Positions 43,766 to 54,311 of a stretch of DNA of 64,000 nt are shown piece after piece. Source of the stretch: Utricularia gibba (lineage: Eukaryota > Streptophyta > Magnoliopsida > Lamiales > Lentibulariaceae); the NCBI GenBank assembly GCA_002189035.1, contig CM007989.1, positions 2,480,001 through 2,544,000 on the forward strand, in the 5' to 3' direction. The stretch's first letter is position 1; each line of letters starts with the position of its first letter. A model generated the notes under the pieces. That model was not told where the DNA came from and made no database searches. It saw only the letters and a list, made by a program, of their open reading frames with translations. A program made the position numbers and the translations under genes.

Positions 43766-45102
43766 TCAATCATCATAAGCACCCTTGCGCTCTTCATCCT
43801 TCAGAAAACTAAGGAACAAAAGGAACATGAAGAGAAAGAATCCACCGTACCAGCCACCTCCACCTCCACCACCACCACCACCACCTCCGTCATCACGTGG
43901 AGGAAATCCTCTCCCAGAATCATCCAGCTCCGGAGACCTTTCATTACCTGGAAGAAGTTTTAGTTAACTGTGTCAACTGCTACGAACATTTTCTATCCAA
44001 GATTCATAAAAAACTCGCACATCTGTGCAAGATAACAATGTAGCAACAGCAATAGAACAAGTTCAGGCTTCAAGGGAATTCAGAAAGAATTCATGCTGAA
44101 ACCCATCCACAGGTATCTTGAATCCAAGGGAGGCAGACCTTAACATACACAGTTTCTTTTCATACCATTATATTTTTTACAAGGATGAAATAGAGAAGTT
44201 TGTTTTACCCCGAACAGGTGCGATGGTTATGGTTGATGATTCCCGTGTTAGAGTTTGCGTCTGCTCTGCAGCACATCTAACCGTCTGCAGTTGAAAAAAT
44301 AAACATGAGGACACAAGAGAATCCCAGGCTGATTCGGAGTCAAGGTACTCTCCATCTCGGAGAGGAACTAGAAAAAAGATATAAGATGAAGAAACCAAAT
44401 CCTCCTTCCAGCTTGAGGATAAAACAGAACTCAACTTAAAAGAGCAGTAGTGAATTTGCGATTTGTAATAAAAATTACCAGAGCAGCAGTGCACATTATA
44501 GCAGAATGCATTGGTCTATAGCCACCTTTGATGCTGTTTCTTATTTCTGGTTGGTGCAACTGCAATCCTGATTGTTTGATAGGAACTGTCCGAAACGAAA
44601 CTTTATTCTTAAACCTTGAAAACTGTCTTTCTGAATGAACTGCCAAGAGATAAAAACAAGAGGAAATAAGTTTAAATTTAGACTGAAACCACTTGGTGAT
44701 CTAAATTATGCAGGCTTCTAGCTTTATGCTCTTGCCCATGTTAAATAGAATAAAGTCCAAGGATGCAACAGTACATACATAAATGAAGAATATCTGTCCA
44801 AGGATTTTCATGACTGGTATCATAATAATTTCCTGAAAAATTCAACGGAGCCACACTTGAGACAGAAATAAACAACATGCTGGAAACATGAACCCTATAT
44901 CGCATCAATGCATGATGATTTTATGAACACTAACAACAGTTTAAAGATGGTTCAGCCTAGCCGCCGTTAAAACTAAGTATTCACTCAAGGAAGGACCATC
45001 TAGAAACCTCGCCATAGAATGTGGTAAATAAATGAAGTGACCCAACATCGCACCTATAGGTAGGGAAATAACTGGACGTGCAATAATGGCAGTCAGAAAC
45101 AT
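43766..45102 (-). CDS. Glycine-rich chloroplast membrane protein, probably YELLOW LEAF 1-like
   Basis: Four exons, minus strand: 45102-45054, 44639-44479, 44284-44209, 43947-43766; 155 residues in frame. The first exon was placed from the phase required by exon 2 and supplies a transit-peptide-like MFLTAIIARPVISLPI. The next region is basic. The conserved part is RESSTITIAPVRGNERSPEL, then GFPPRDD, an uninterrupted run of 12 glycines, and WYGGFFLFMFLLFLSFLKDEE, a single membrane segment near the C-terminus. The pattern VRG-RSPELDD-GFPPRDD-polyGly-aromatic membrane segment agrees with what I recall of rice YELLOW LEAF 1 and its dicot relatives, implicated in chloroplast biogenesis; the name is tentative. 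The glycine run is encoded by a GGT/GGA repeat and may vary in length. Confidence 0.72.
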
Positions 45103-46257
45103 CTTCAAGCTACCCGACAACAAACTGTAACGATGCAACAACATGAATCAAGAAGGAAGGATGATTTTCCGACGACGCAACAAGATTTTTTAGCAAAACG
45201 CAAAGCGAAACTTCTCTAACAAAACCACCCATATTCCATATCAAACAAAAAATAAAGAGGGCTATCATAAAAATAGAATCTTCCTAGCAAACATCGATAA
45301 AAGAGATTGTTGAAAAGGAATTTCTTCTTTCTGACGAATTCTCTTGCATGGACTGCAGGCAACCCTATCGCGCAAACAGAACCAAAGATTCCTTTGAAAT
45401 TCATATTAAGAAACCCAACAACCCCAATATGAGAAGCAGAATTTCGCTACGCCAAACTGATACGCATGAACAATGCGAAATAATATAGAGAATTCATTTC
45501 ACGTAGGAAAATGAAAACAAACACAATACCAAAAAATTTACGTCGAGGAGGATGCTTCCCTTTCACAGGGTGGAGGAACGAGAACTTCAAAGAATCAGAG
45601 ATCAAATACCTTCTGCCACCGCAAATTGGTTATTCCCCTGCTCCAAGGGAATACTACTAATTGGTTCTAATTTTGGAAAGAATGAGATGGTGTAACAAAT
45701 TAATCTTTCCTTAAACTGGCTTTTAAATAATGTTTTTATATTTCGAAAATTTAAATAATATTGGAAATATAATTGATAGACATTTTTTCTCAATATAAAT
45801 TAAAATTATTGTCATCCTTATTGGGCATTTTACTGGGCCATGAGAAAATATGGATCATGATGTCAAGGGCCTTGACCAATAGGCCCAATGGAAAAAACGG
45901 CCATCAGACTTGGGACTGATCAAATCAACACCAACGCGATTTTGACTAAGATTTGCAGCGGCGTCTAGAATTTTCCGTTCATCCACACCGTCGTCCTAAG
46001 GATCTCCGCTGCGGCTACTCTTCTCGATAATAGGTCAAGTCTCGTCCATCCGGCTCTTCTGTAAGAATATGAAGATTTTGATTTTTTGAACCCTATTGTT
46101 TGGCAAATCAAACGGATGTGATGTTTATACATACGCGCGGATTGTTTGATGGTCAAGAATTCACTTTCTTGAATTGTGTTTGATGATCATTGAATTAGCC
46201 ATTAATTGGCTGTGGCTCTTTTTTTTTTTTTCTGAAACAGAATTTTTGTCTTCTGCA
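45103..46257. other. Bidirectional promoter region with site II motifs
   Basis: Leader and promoter of the chloroplast gene (minus), then promoter of the Bet1-like gene (plus). TGGGCC at 45834-45839 and GGCCCA at 45882-45887 lie between the divergent genes. A leader exon on the minus strand probably ends at the GCAGAAG-GTATTT donor near 45610. Confidence 0.5.
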
Positions 46258-47711
46258 ATGGCGGCGCCTAACAGATCAAGGTTTTTTCTTGAATTGGTGT
46301 TGCAAGTTTATGGTATTTTGTTTTTGAGGGGTTTATTTACTCTGTTTTTCGTCACGCTGTGGATGAACTTATCAGAGGAGGGTTAAGCACGAGGCCCGCA
46401 GCATATGGCGGTAGTTCTAGTTCTAATGAGATTCAGTTGCGGATTGATCCAATGCATTCAGATCTCGATGAGGAGGTGACGGGCCTTTACAAACAAGTTA
46501 GAAAGCTCCGAGATGTGAGTAGTTTCTCTATTTGTCGTAGTGTTTGTTTATGACTGGAACCATGTGCAATAGACGTTTTTTTAATAAGGTTAGAATCAAA
46601 ACCTGATCTTTCTGCATTTGAAAAAATATACGACCTTTTGAACTGGTTTTTTTGTGATTTACGCATATCTTACAAGTCATTAAGAATCTTTCGATTTGTT
46701 AATGATATGCATTTTCCATCCCAAGATATAAAAATGGAGTGTTTGAACTTCTCTAACATTGGCTTACTGCATATTTCGTGCAAATAAGTTGAATACTAGA
46801 GACGGAAAATGTACAGTAAAACCGTGTCCCCCTTGCTATGAATGCAGGAGGCTAGCCTGTTGTTAAAACAAACTTAGGCTGTGTCGTTCATGACCCCAGA
46901 TCAAAGAAATTTTTTATGTTCTCTTATGCATGTTAATGTGTTCTGGCATGCTATTTTCCTATTTCCTTCCAGCCTCATGTTTACGCAATTTTTCCTGCAA
47001 ATATTCTTATTTTAATATCTGTATGTATCTCTTATTTTACTCTGGGACCATGTGGTTTGATGTGCTAGCAATTGAACAAACACTTCGTTAAGTTCATTCA
47101 TACTCTTGTTGCCATAGAATGTGTACCTGGCACTTGAACTTACTCAACGTCGTGTTTTTATGTGAAAACTTTCCTTCTGAAAATATCCTTGCGCTGATTT
47201 TATCAGTGTATCTCAATGTAGTATTGAGTTTTTATGTTCGTTTTTTAGCTGTCACAGTTGCAGGAGTAAAGGTGAACCAAGTACTGGTAGCCCTTGGGGC
47301 AGTAACTCTAATTTTGAACCTGCATGTTGTGCATGCTCTGTGAGTTTCAGATCATCAGCATCTAGATTCATTAACGTCTCTCTAAACACGCTGCAGGTAG
47401 CTCAAGAAATAGGGGTAGAGGCAAAGTTCCAAAACGATTTCCTAAGTCAGCTGGTATGCAATAAACCCCTCCCTTCTGTATCCAAACAGCATTCATCAAT
47501 TCCCATCTATTCGTTTCTCTGAAGCACCCCTTCTTGCTTGAAACAGCAATTGACACTAATAAAGGCTCAGGCTGGAGTAAAGAACAACATGCGGAGACTC
47601 GGGTTGAGTGATATCAAAAGCGGATCAAGCCATGTCATGCATGTGGTTCTGTTTGGGCTTCTACTCTTTTTTGGTGTCTATTTTTTGTCCAAGATCTTCA
47701 GAAGAGGATGA
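46258..47711 (+). CDS. Bet1-like Qc-SNARE
   Basis: Exons 46258-46280, 46376-46514, 47397-47453 and 47547-47711; 127 residues. Exon 1 encodes only MAAPNRS plus part of an Arg codon. Conserved blocks are EIQLRIDPMHSDLDEEVTGL, VRKLRDVAQEIGVEAKFQND, LTLIKAQAGVKNNMRRLG, then a C-terminal membrane anchor VMHVVLFGLLLFFGVYFLSK and the tail IFRRG. This matches the plant Bet1-like proteins of the At4g14600 type, tail-anchored SNAREs of ER-Golgi transport, normally about 130-140 residues. The Gln of the ionic layer falls within the coiled-coil region as expected of a Q-SNARE. Intron 2 is long (882 bases) for this region and T-rich, and nothing else was seen in it. Confidence 0.92.
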
Positions 47712-48516
47712 AACAAGATCATCTCTGGGGGTTATGGCTGCGTGCCCTTGTGAAGAATGGTGGAGTATGTGGTACCGTTTAGATACAGAAAGACTCACTC
47801 GACATGGACAATGCTATCAAGGAGAAGCATGTCTTCTTCACCTTGATGAATGTGCGCCAAGCACATTGTACACATGGTGTCTATAACATTAGGAGTGTGA
47901 AGGCAATACCTAATTGATGCTGAATTGATACGGTTTATCAGCTACAGAATTATAAAACTTAATCTGCAAATCCTAAGAATGATGGCTGGGATTCTTTGCA
48001 TTTGCCTCAGACGCTGAAAAAGTGTTTAAACCTCGCTTCTCATGACTACAGAAATCGGTATGAATTCGGTATGATCATCTGGGTGTTGCGTTCGGCGTTC
48101 GCAACGTGAAACTGCAGAAATTGAGATCGTTTTTAAGTTGAAGTTTGTTTCTTTTGCGCTGCAGTATCTTGTACGTGAAACAGGTGAGAAGATTGTTTAC
48201 TTTTTGTCCGTGTTGAATGTATGTACGTTGGTTTGTCTATTAAGTGTTCGAATAAATGTCTCAGAGGTATTCTCTTCGCATTTTACGAGTTGTATATCAA
48301 CATAGCTCCGACGTTTCCTTCTTTGTGCATTTCAGTATTCGCTCTCATCAAGTTTTCATCTGGGGATCTGAATTTCAGCCACTTTAGCTGTTGACTCATT
48401 TTATTGCTTTACAAGTGTTAATGATTTTACTGCTGTTGTATTGTTTCAAATGTTGAGGTGGGCACCGTTTTTTTTTTTTTTTCTCTGCAAGGGAAGTTTA
48501 AGGAACAAACGTAGGC
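47712..48516. other. 3' region of Bet1-like gene and promoter of PORR gene
   Basis: No conserved frame. A 19-base T run ends near 48481, just before the PORR start. No other feature was recognised. Confidence 0.5.
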
Positions 48517-49770
48517 ATGATACCTGGCTTTCAACCGAAATGCCAGGAACTTGGGTTGTTGTGTGTGAAGGGTTCATATGTCGTGAGACATAGAGGCCGT
48601 TCTTTGTGGTCAATGAAGAAGGAACCGGATCTTGAGATAGCTTTGTCTAGAAACCACAGATGGATTTTAAATAATCAGATTAAAAACATAATTTTGAGGT
48701 GTCCGGATCAAGTTGCTTTGGTCGAATTCCTCCAGAAGAAACTCAAGAGCCTCGGTGTACAGGGGAAGGCGCTTAATTGGCTAAAGAAATACCCTTGCTG
48801 TTTTGAAGTGTTCCAGGAAAACGATCAGTTTATGTGTGGATTAACAAAGCAAATGAAGTTTCTGGTTGAGGAGGAAGAATCAGTCAAAGATCAGCAGGAG
48901 CCAGTTTTTGCAGAACGACTGGCCAAGCTGTTGATGATGAGCAAAAACAGGAGGCTAAATGCTCTCAAAATCAATGAATTGAAGAGAAACTTTGGATTTC
49001 CTGATGACTATCTGCTAAGAATCGTGCCCAAATACTCGGACATGTTTCGTATCATTAACTACACAGGGAGAAGAAGTTCAATGGAGATTGAACTTACTTA
49101 TTGGAACCCAGATTTTGCCATATCAGCAGTTGAAAAATCATCAGCAAAGAATGGATGTCAACCTTGTTTCTCATGCTCACTGCCACCAACTTGGGTGAAA
49201 TCATGGGAGAAATTTCGAGACTTCAATTCTTCTAAATATATTTCTCCTTATACTGATATTGGGTCGCTGGTTGATGGATCAGTTGAAATGGAAAAAAGAA
49301 CAGTAGCTCTGGTACATGAACTACTCTCATTGACTTTGTGGAAGAAGGTCTCAATTTCCAAATTATGTCACTTTAGAAGAGAGTTCTGCTTCCCGCACAA
49401 TCTGAATGTTCTGCTGCTCAAACATCCCGGAATTTTCTATGTATCAAACAAGTATCAGATGTACACCGTTCTTCTTCGTGAAGGATACAATGGTTCGGAG
49501 TTGATTGAGAAGGACCCACTTGTTGTTGTGAAAGACAAGTATGGGGAACTGATGCAGCAGGGGCTTCATGAATACAACCGCAGGCATTATCTGATGAACT
49601 TGGAAAAGAAGAAGGCGAAGAAGGAAATGACTGTAACAACCCCCATACTGAAAGGAAACCACATCGACACTCAAGCGCAACATGATCAAGGAGGTGATTT
49701 GGGTGGCATATTTGATCCTGAAGAGAGGAAGCGGTTTTACAAACTTCTTTTTGGTGATGACTCTAAATGA
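48517..49770 (+). CDS. PORR domain (DUF860) organelle RNA-binding protein
   Basis: A single exon of 417 codons. The plant organelle RNA recognition domain begins around residue 30 with KEPDLEIALSRNHRWILNNQ and continues through the repeats LNWLKKYPCCFEVF, LNALKINELKRNFGFPDDYL, YSDMFRI and FCFPHNLNVLLLKHPGIFYV, ending with LLREGYNGSELIEKDPLVVV. The N-terminal 25 residues contain several basic and no acidic residues after the first turn, as in a mitochondrial or plastid presequence. Known PORR proteins (WTF1, WTF9, RPD1) promote splicing of organelle group II introns. Which introns this one serves cannot be told. The C-terminal tail is charged and variable. Its stop lies 99 bases from the stop of the convergent transporter gene. 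Confidence 0.93.
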   Translation: MIPGFQPKCQELGLLCVKGSYVVRHRGRSLWSMKKEPDLEIALSRNHRWILNNQIKNIILRCPDQVALVEFLQKKLKSLGVQGKALNWLKKYPCCFEVFQENDQFMCGLTKQMKFLVEEEESVKDQQEPVFAERLAKLLMMSKNRRLNALKINELKRNFGFPDDYLLRIVPKYSDMFRIINYTGRRSSMEIELTYWNPDFAISAVEKSSAKNGCQPCFSCSLPPTWVKSWEKFRDFNSSKYISPYTDIGSLVDGSVEMEKRTVALVHELLSLTLWKKVSISKLCHFRREFCFPHNLNVLLLKHPGIFYVSNKYQMYTVLLREGYNGSELIEKDPLVVVKDKYGELMQQGLHEYNRRHYLMNLEKKKAKKEMTVTTPILKGNHIDTQAQHDQGGDLGGIFDPEERKRFYKLLFGDDSK

Positions 49771-49869
49771 ATTTCTAGTCATTAATCTGAAATGATAAGG
49801 GGAAAGCAAACGGTAGCCAACTGAATCAGTGAGCATCCTCTTGTTTATATTACAATGGCTAGTCTAATC

Positions 49870-51684
49870 TCAAAGTATACTTGAATCGTCTTCTGCCAGA
49901 GGCATCTCTTCATCTTCATTGGTTTTGGCTTTCATAGTAGGCAAGGTTTGGCCTGGATCATTGGCACTTTCCTCCAGATTCTTTAGATTGAGCGAAGTGT
50001 ATACTGACATCCCAAAGAGAGCAATGACAGCACCACCGATGCTCAAAAACCCCGGATCAGACGCGAAAAGGAAGTATCCTCCTAGCAGGATCACACATGT
50101 CTTAAATTGTCCTAGAACCACATGGGATGTAGCAGAAGTAGCCCTGCACCAGTAGAGATCAAGGGTTAAATTTTGCATTGTGCGTGCGTGTAGCTTGTAG
50201 AGGATGGAGTTCCATACCCCAGTGCTAAGGCTCCGGACCACTGCAAGAGAAAACCAAGTAGAGCCGAGATGAAGATAGCTGAGATATTTGTTAAATCCCA
50301 CTTGAATGTCAGAACTCCGGGGGGATCTAACCAAGGCATGAGGGCTAACAAAAAGAAGATTGTGATGGGAGTAGTCTTCCACATCAACCTGCATTGGCAA
50401 ACACTAATGCTTCATGATACAATGGTATCAGCAATAGGAGGAATGTATTGATTAATGCTTCCTGACTCACGCAAGGGCTGTCCAGTTTCCTTTCTGCTGC
50501 AGGTTAGACCACAATATTTTGTTTACAGCACTTGGAATTATCCATAGCACAGCTATGCAAGCCCCATATGTGTTGAATTCTAAGTCGGTAACAGTTGCAA
50601 TGGCCACACCAACTGAAACTACAACCAGAGTGACAACCTGCGACCATCATAATGAAGTCACTATATGCACACAAATGTGTGAATCTGTGAATTCAATGGA
50701 GATAGGATTCTGTCACCTTGCTGAAAGATGTCTTCTTTCGGAAAAGCAAAAACTCGGCCATGACGATGGTCGGGGTGACAGCAATTTTGGCCATCTGGTA
50801 AAAACCAACGCTGTATTTGAAGAGCAATGCGAGAAGTTGGATTGAGTTTTCACAAAAAAGGAGATGATTACAGAACAAAAGAGGTTAGAGTCTGGAGATA
50901 TATGTACCTGTTGTGCTTTAAGCTGGTGTTTGCAAGTCCGGAAGAGAAAGACATCACCACACCTAAAGCAAAGAGCGACGAATAGGGAGTGGATACGGAT
51001 GGAGGAGATATGGGGAGCATGGAGCACCACTTGAGAATGGCCAGTAGAAACCAAGCTGTTACGTAGTGGATCAGCGTGAGAAATATTGGGTAATTGAAGC
51101 CTACTTTCCCCATCACCTGTTGTTTCACCGCCAAGATCAGATGAAGAACAGGAACTTACTCAAGGAACATTGGAAACCACATACCAGTTTGTTCCCAAGA
51201 ATGATTCCTACAGAAACCATAAAATTGAATGCCATGGCCATGGCTGGTCCACAGTACTGCTGCTGTAAGCGCCTGGCTCCATCCGACGTCCGCAAGTCGT
51301 TATAGAGAGACCCTCTGAGATCCTCCAAAGCACGGGCTGCAGAAAATACAGTGAACCTGATTCAAAGAGGGTACTCCACATTCATTTAAACGAGGCAAGA
51401 AGAACAATTCTCATTCATATTCCAACCCAGTTACGACATTTCTTACCTTTCAGGTGATCAAACCAGAACAAAATCATTCATATCTACAAAGATGAACTTT
51501 TGCAGGATCTCAAGATGAAAATTCAAATGACCATTCAACAGTCTCAGAAGCTGTAATTCATTCTAGTGATGATACCTCAGGGGCCATGTGAAACAGAATT
51601 ACTACCTGTTTCGCTTGCATCACTGTCTTTTCTCTTTATAAAACTCCTGCCATCTTTTCCATGTATGAAAAGCGAAATCCCCAT
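49870..51684 (-). CDS. Nucleotide-sugar transporter, DMT/TPT-NST family
   Basis: Seven exons, minus strand: 51684-51606, 51336-51185, 51116-50908, 50810-50717, 50637-50471, 50388-50218, 50143-49870; 381 residues. A hydrophilic N-terminus of about 50 residues precedes roughly ten membrane segments. Family blocks are FMVSVGIILGNKLVMGKVGF, PIFLTLIHYVTAW, SLKHNSVGFYQMAKIAVTPT, VSVGVAIATVTDLEFN, ATSATSHVVLGQFKTCVILL and GAVIALFGMSVYTSLNL. The VGFYQ and VLG-KTC motifs are typical of plant Golgi nucleotide-sugar antiporters. The transported sugar is not evident; sequence is not close to the UXT or URGT groups as I remember them. The acidic C-terminal tail faces the cytosol. The start was chosen at the ATG in exon 1 that keeps phase with exon 2. 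Confidence 0.88.
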
Positions 51685-52299
51685 GAGAAATTCCTGTTTG
51701 GAGAGCAATGAAATAAGCAGCAGTGTATTCCTCTAGATTCCAGCGGTATCATACATGGTCGAAACCTACCTGAGGTGAAACACTAATCGAATTTAAAGGG
51801 TCGATCACATGACCCTCAAATGTGATAAACCTGAAGGCTATGATGCAAATGTGTAAGAGTGAATCCAAATCCGAAGGAGGTGAAAAACCCAAACAAACCT
51901 AAATATTTTGTGAACCCAAATATCTCCAAGTTTGTTGGTCATGGCTCTTTCGGTTAGAGTTCAAAGATTCAGAGCACTTTTCATGCACATATTTACGTTT
52001 ATTTGCGCTCTTGCTGTTGGTGGTATCGTCTCATTTAAAAATAAATAAACCATCTTTACCAATAAACCAAAGTGCGGTTGAGCCAAGGAAAATAAACAAG
52101 AAAAACTTGATATTTGTTGTGCACAAACCAGGCGGTGGTCCTTACAGGCAATAAAAGACAACCACAACGACACATGTTTGGGTGACAGGGTGATGCGGGC
52201 AACTATACTCCATTCCCTCATTAAAACAACGGCATGTGGCACATCGAGATCAATTTCAACAACAAATGGAGCATTTGTATTCATGAACAAGCCTCTGAA
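51685..52299. other. Promoter of transporter gene and 3' region of CWC15
   Basis: No conserved coding frame; the longest minus-strand frame (51961-52290) overlaps the CWC15 stop in another frame and is a shadow. Confidence 0.5.
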
Positions 52300-53840
52300 T
52301 TACTTCATGTACTTCTGAAGGAACTTTCTGTGAAAATCGTTTCTGATGGTGTCGTTGATAAAGCGCTTGGGAGTTTTTGTCTCGCCGCGAGCCTGGTTCT
52401 TGAAAACCACATCATCATCCCACCTGCATGGAATCAAGGGGAAAATGTGAAGAGTGAAAACAAAGTTAACAGGATCATGGATACGGAAGCCAAGTGAAAA
52501 GAAATTTCATGTTACCTTCTCTTCACTCCAAAGGAAGTTGGATTGTTCATCAGCGGGTTACCATGGAGCAACTGCTCTTCTTTAGCTTTCAGCTCCTCTT
52601 CTTGCCTTTGTCGTTCCTGCCAACAACAGTATCCATGATTTTAATATCAACCATTTGAATTCTAAGTAGCCGATATCAATGCAATTAATAAGGTCCAAAA
52701 CATTTAACTGTCTACGAAAACTGGTAATTCAACTTCCACACCAGACACTAAACATAATGGCCTGGGTGCCAGTCCCATTGTTTTGGTTTTTACAGTAGCG
52801 ATTGAGAAGGCAACATTGGATGTCAATCAAAAGGCACATGTCCTGGGATCAAAAGATCAAAAGACATGTTCTTTCATCTTCTAAGAAACTACAAATCAGA
52901 AGATGTAAAGGCTTTCCGTATATCAAACAGAAAAATTAAACAAATCGGCACTCGGTGATATTCAGCAGAAATACTCCAGGAAACCACCTGAATGAACTAG
53001 TACATGACTAAAAAGATCTTACCTCTCGTTCTTTCTGTTCCGCCTTTTCTTTTTTCAGGCGTTCAAGCTCAGCCAAAAGTGCTTCTTCATCATCACCATC
53101 ATCATCATCATCTTCATCATCATCGCTGACAAGAAAGCAACAGAATCAGTAGAATTACCAGTTTAAACAAAAAAAAATGACGAAATATTCGCTATCAAAG
53201 CAGTTTGAGGAACAGGGCACCAACCTATCAGCAATATGAGCGTCTCCATCAGCATCATCAACGTCTACACTGCGTAAAACAAGCCGATCTGGGATTTCTC
53301 CCTTAGACCCTGCATAGAAAAAACGCGTATATGATTAAGAACAGAGTTAATCCAATGAATTTTTTGGAAGATAATTTCGATCATCATTTACCTTCCAAAA
53401 AAAGTTGGCCACCTCCCTTTCGTCGCTCTCTGTCCTCTATACCAAAAAATCGAGCGATATCAAATATCATTGAAACAAACACGACAATAAAAAAAACTTT
53501 AAATTCGTTTAATTTGAATTATGAACTAACCCTTAGATGAAAAATGCCTCCTCTCACGATCCTCCAATTCATCTCTCAGATTCCTCTTATGCAGCTCATC
53601 TTGCGTATCTTGTCCATCTCTTCTGCACAAAGCCACGCTCAATTGTCATATAAACGTTAAAAAAGATCACAACCAGGCTGAAAATCAACAAAAAGTAAGG
53701 AAACTCTACCGGGGTTTTAAGGTCGTATGGGAAGCGATATCCCTAGACGAATACTTCTGCGATTGACCGAATATACGAGCGCCACCTTGCTCGTTTCCAC
53801 CTTTCGCCGGTGCCCAGGTTGGCCTAGCTGCAGTAGTCAT
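52300..53840 (-). CDS. CWC15: CWC15 spliceosome component
   Basis: Seven exons, minus strand: 53840-53710, 53622-53531, 53436-53392, 53309-53225, 53125-53023, 52616-52516, 52423-52300; 226 residues, the usual length. It starts [20 protein letters not shown], continues with [20 protein letters not shown] and [13 protein letters not shown], has an acidic Asp run in the middle (encoded by GAT repeats at about 53093-53125) and a Lys/Glu coiled-coil, and ends with [39 protein letters not shown]15 is a core protein of the Prp19/CDC5L-associated complex (NineTeen complex) in the nucleus, required for pre-mRNA splicing. All splice junctions keep frame. Confidence 0.96.
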
Positions 53841-54311
53841 ATCCGAACCCTAAATCGTTCAAATCTAATCTGCAACAGAGCCAAAAACCTAGATCAGTCA
53901 CAGAAACCGCTCAGGAAGCGAAGACAAGCCAACAAGAAAGAAAACGAACAGATTAGGCCGCGTAGAATCGATTTCAGGCAACACAAAAATAGCAACACAG
54001 AGAAACGAAAATTAGGTTAAATTAAGAAGGAACACTGTACAACGACGCCGTTTACCTTTGCCCTTTTCACTTGTTTCCTTCAAGTAGAACGACGTCGTAC
54101 GCATTAAGAATATCAGGATTTTATATTTATTTCCCCAATACTATTCTCCACGAATTTCTGATTCTTTCTGAATCTTTAAAATTTCGCATGGATAAAATTC
54201 TCACAATATAAAATATTTAATCAATTTTTTAACTTAATAAATTCAATCTTGCCATAAAAAAACAATAAATTTATTTTATTAGGGATTGAAAACAATGTCT
54301 GTCTTTAAGGC
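53841..54311. other. CWC15 leader and promoter; 3' side of beta-glucosidase
   Basis: Non-coding. Two CGTCG-containing motifs near 54040 and 54090 flank the likely CWC15 leader. The remainder is AT-rich. Confidence 0.45.
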
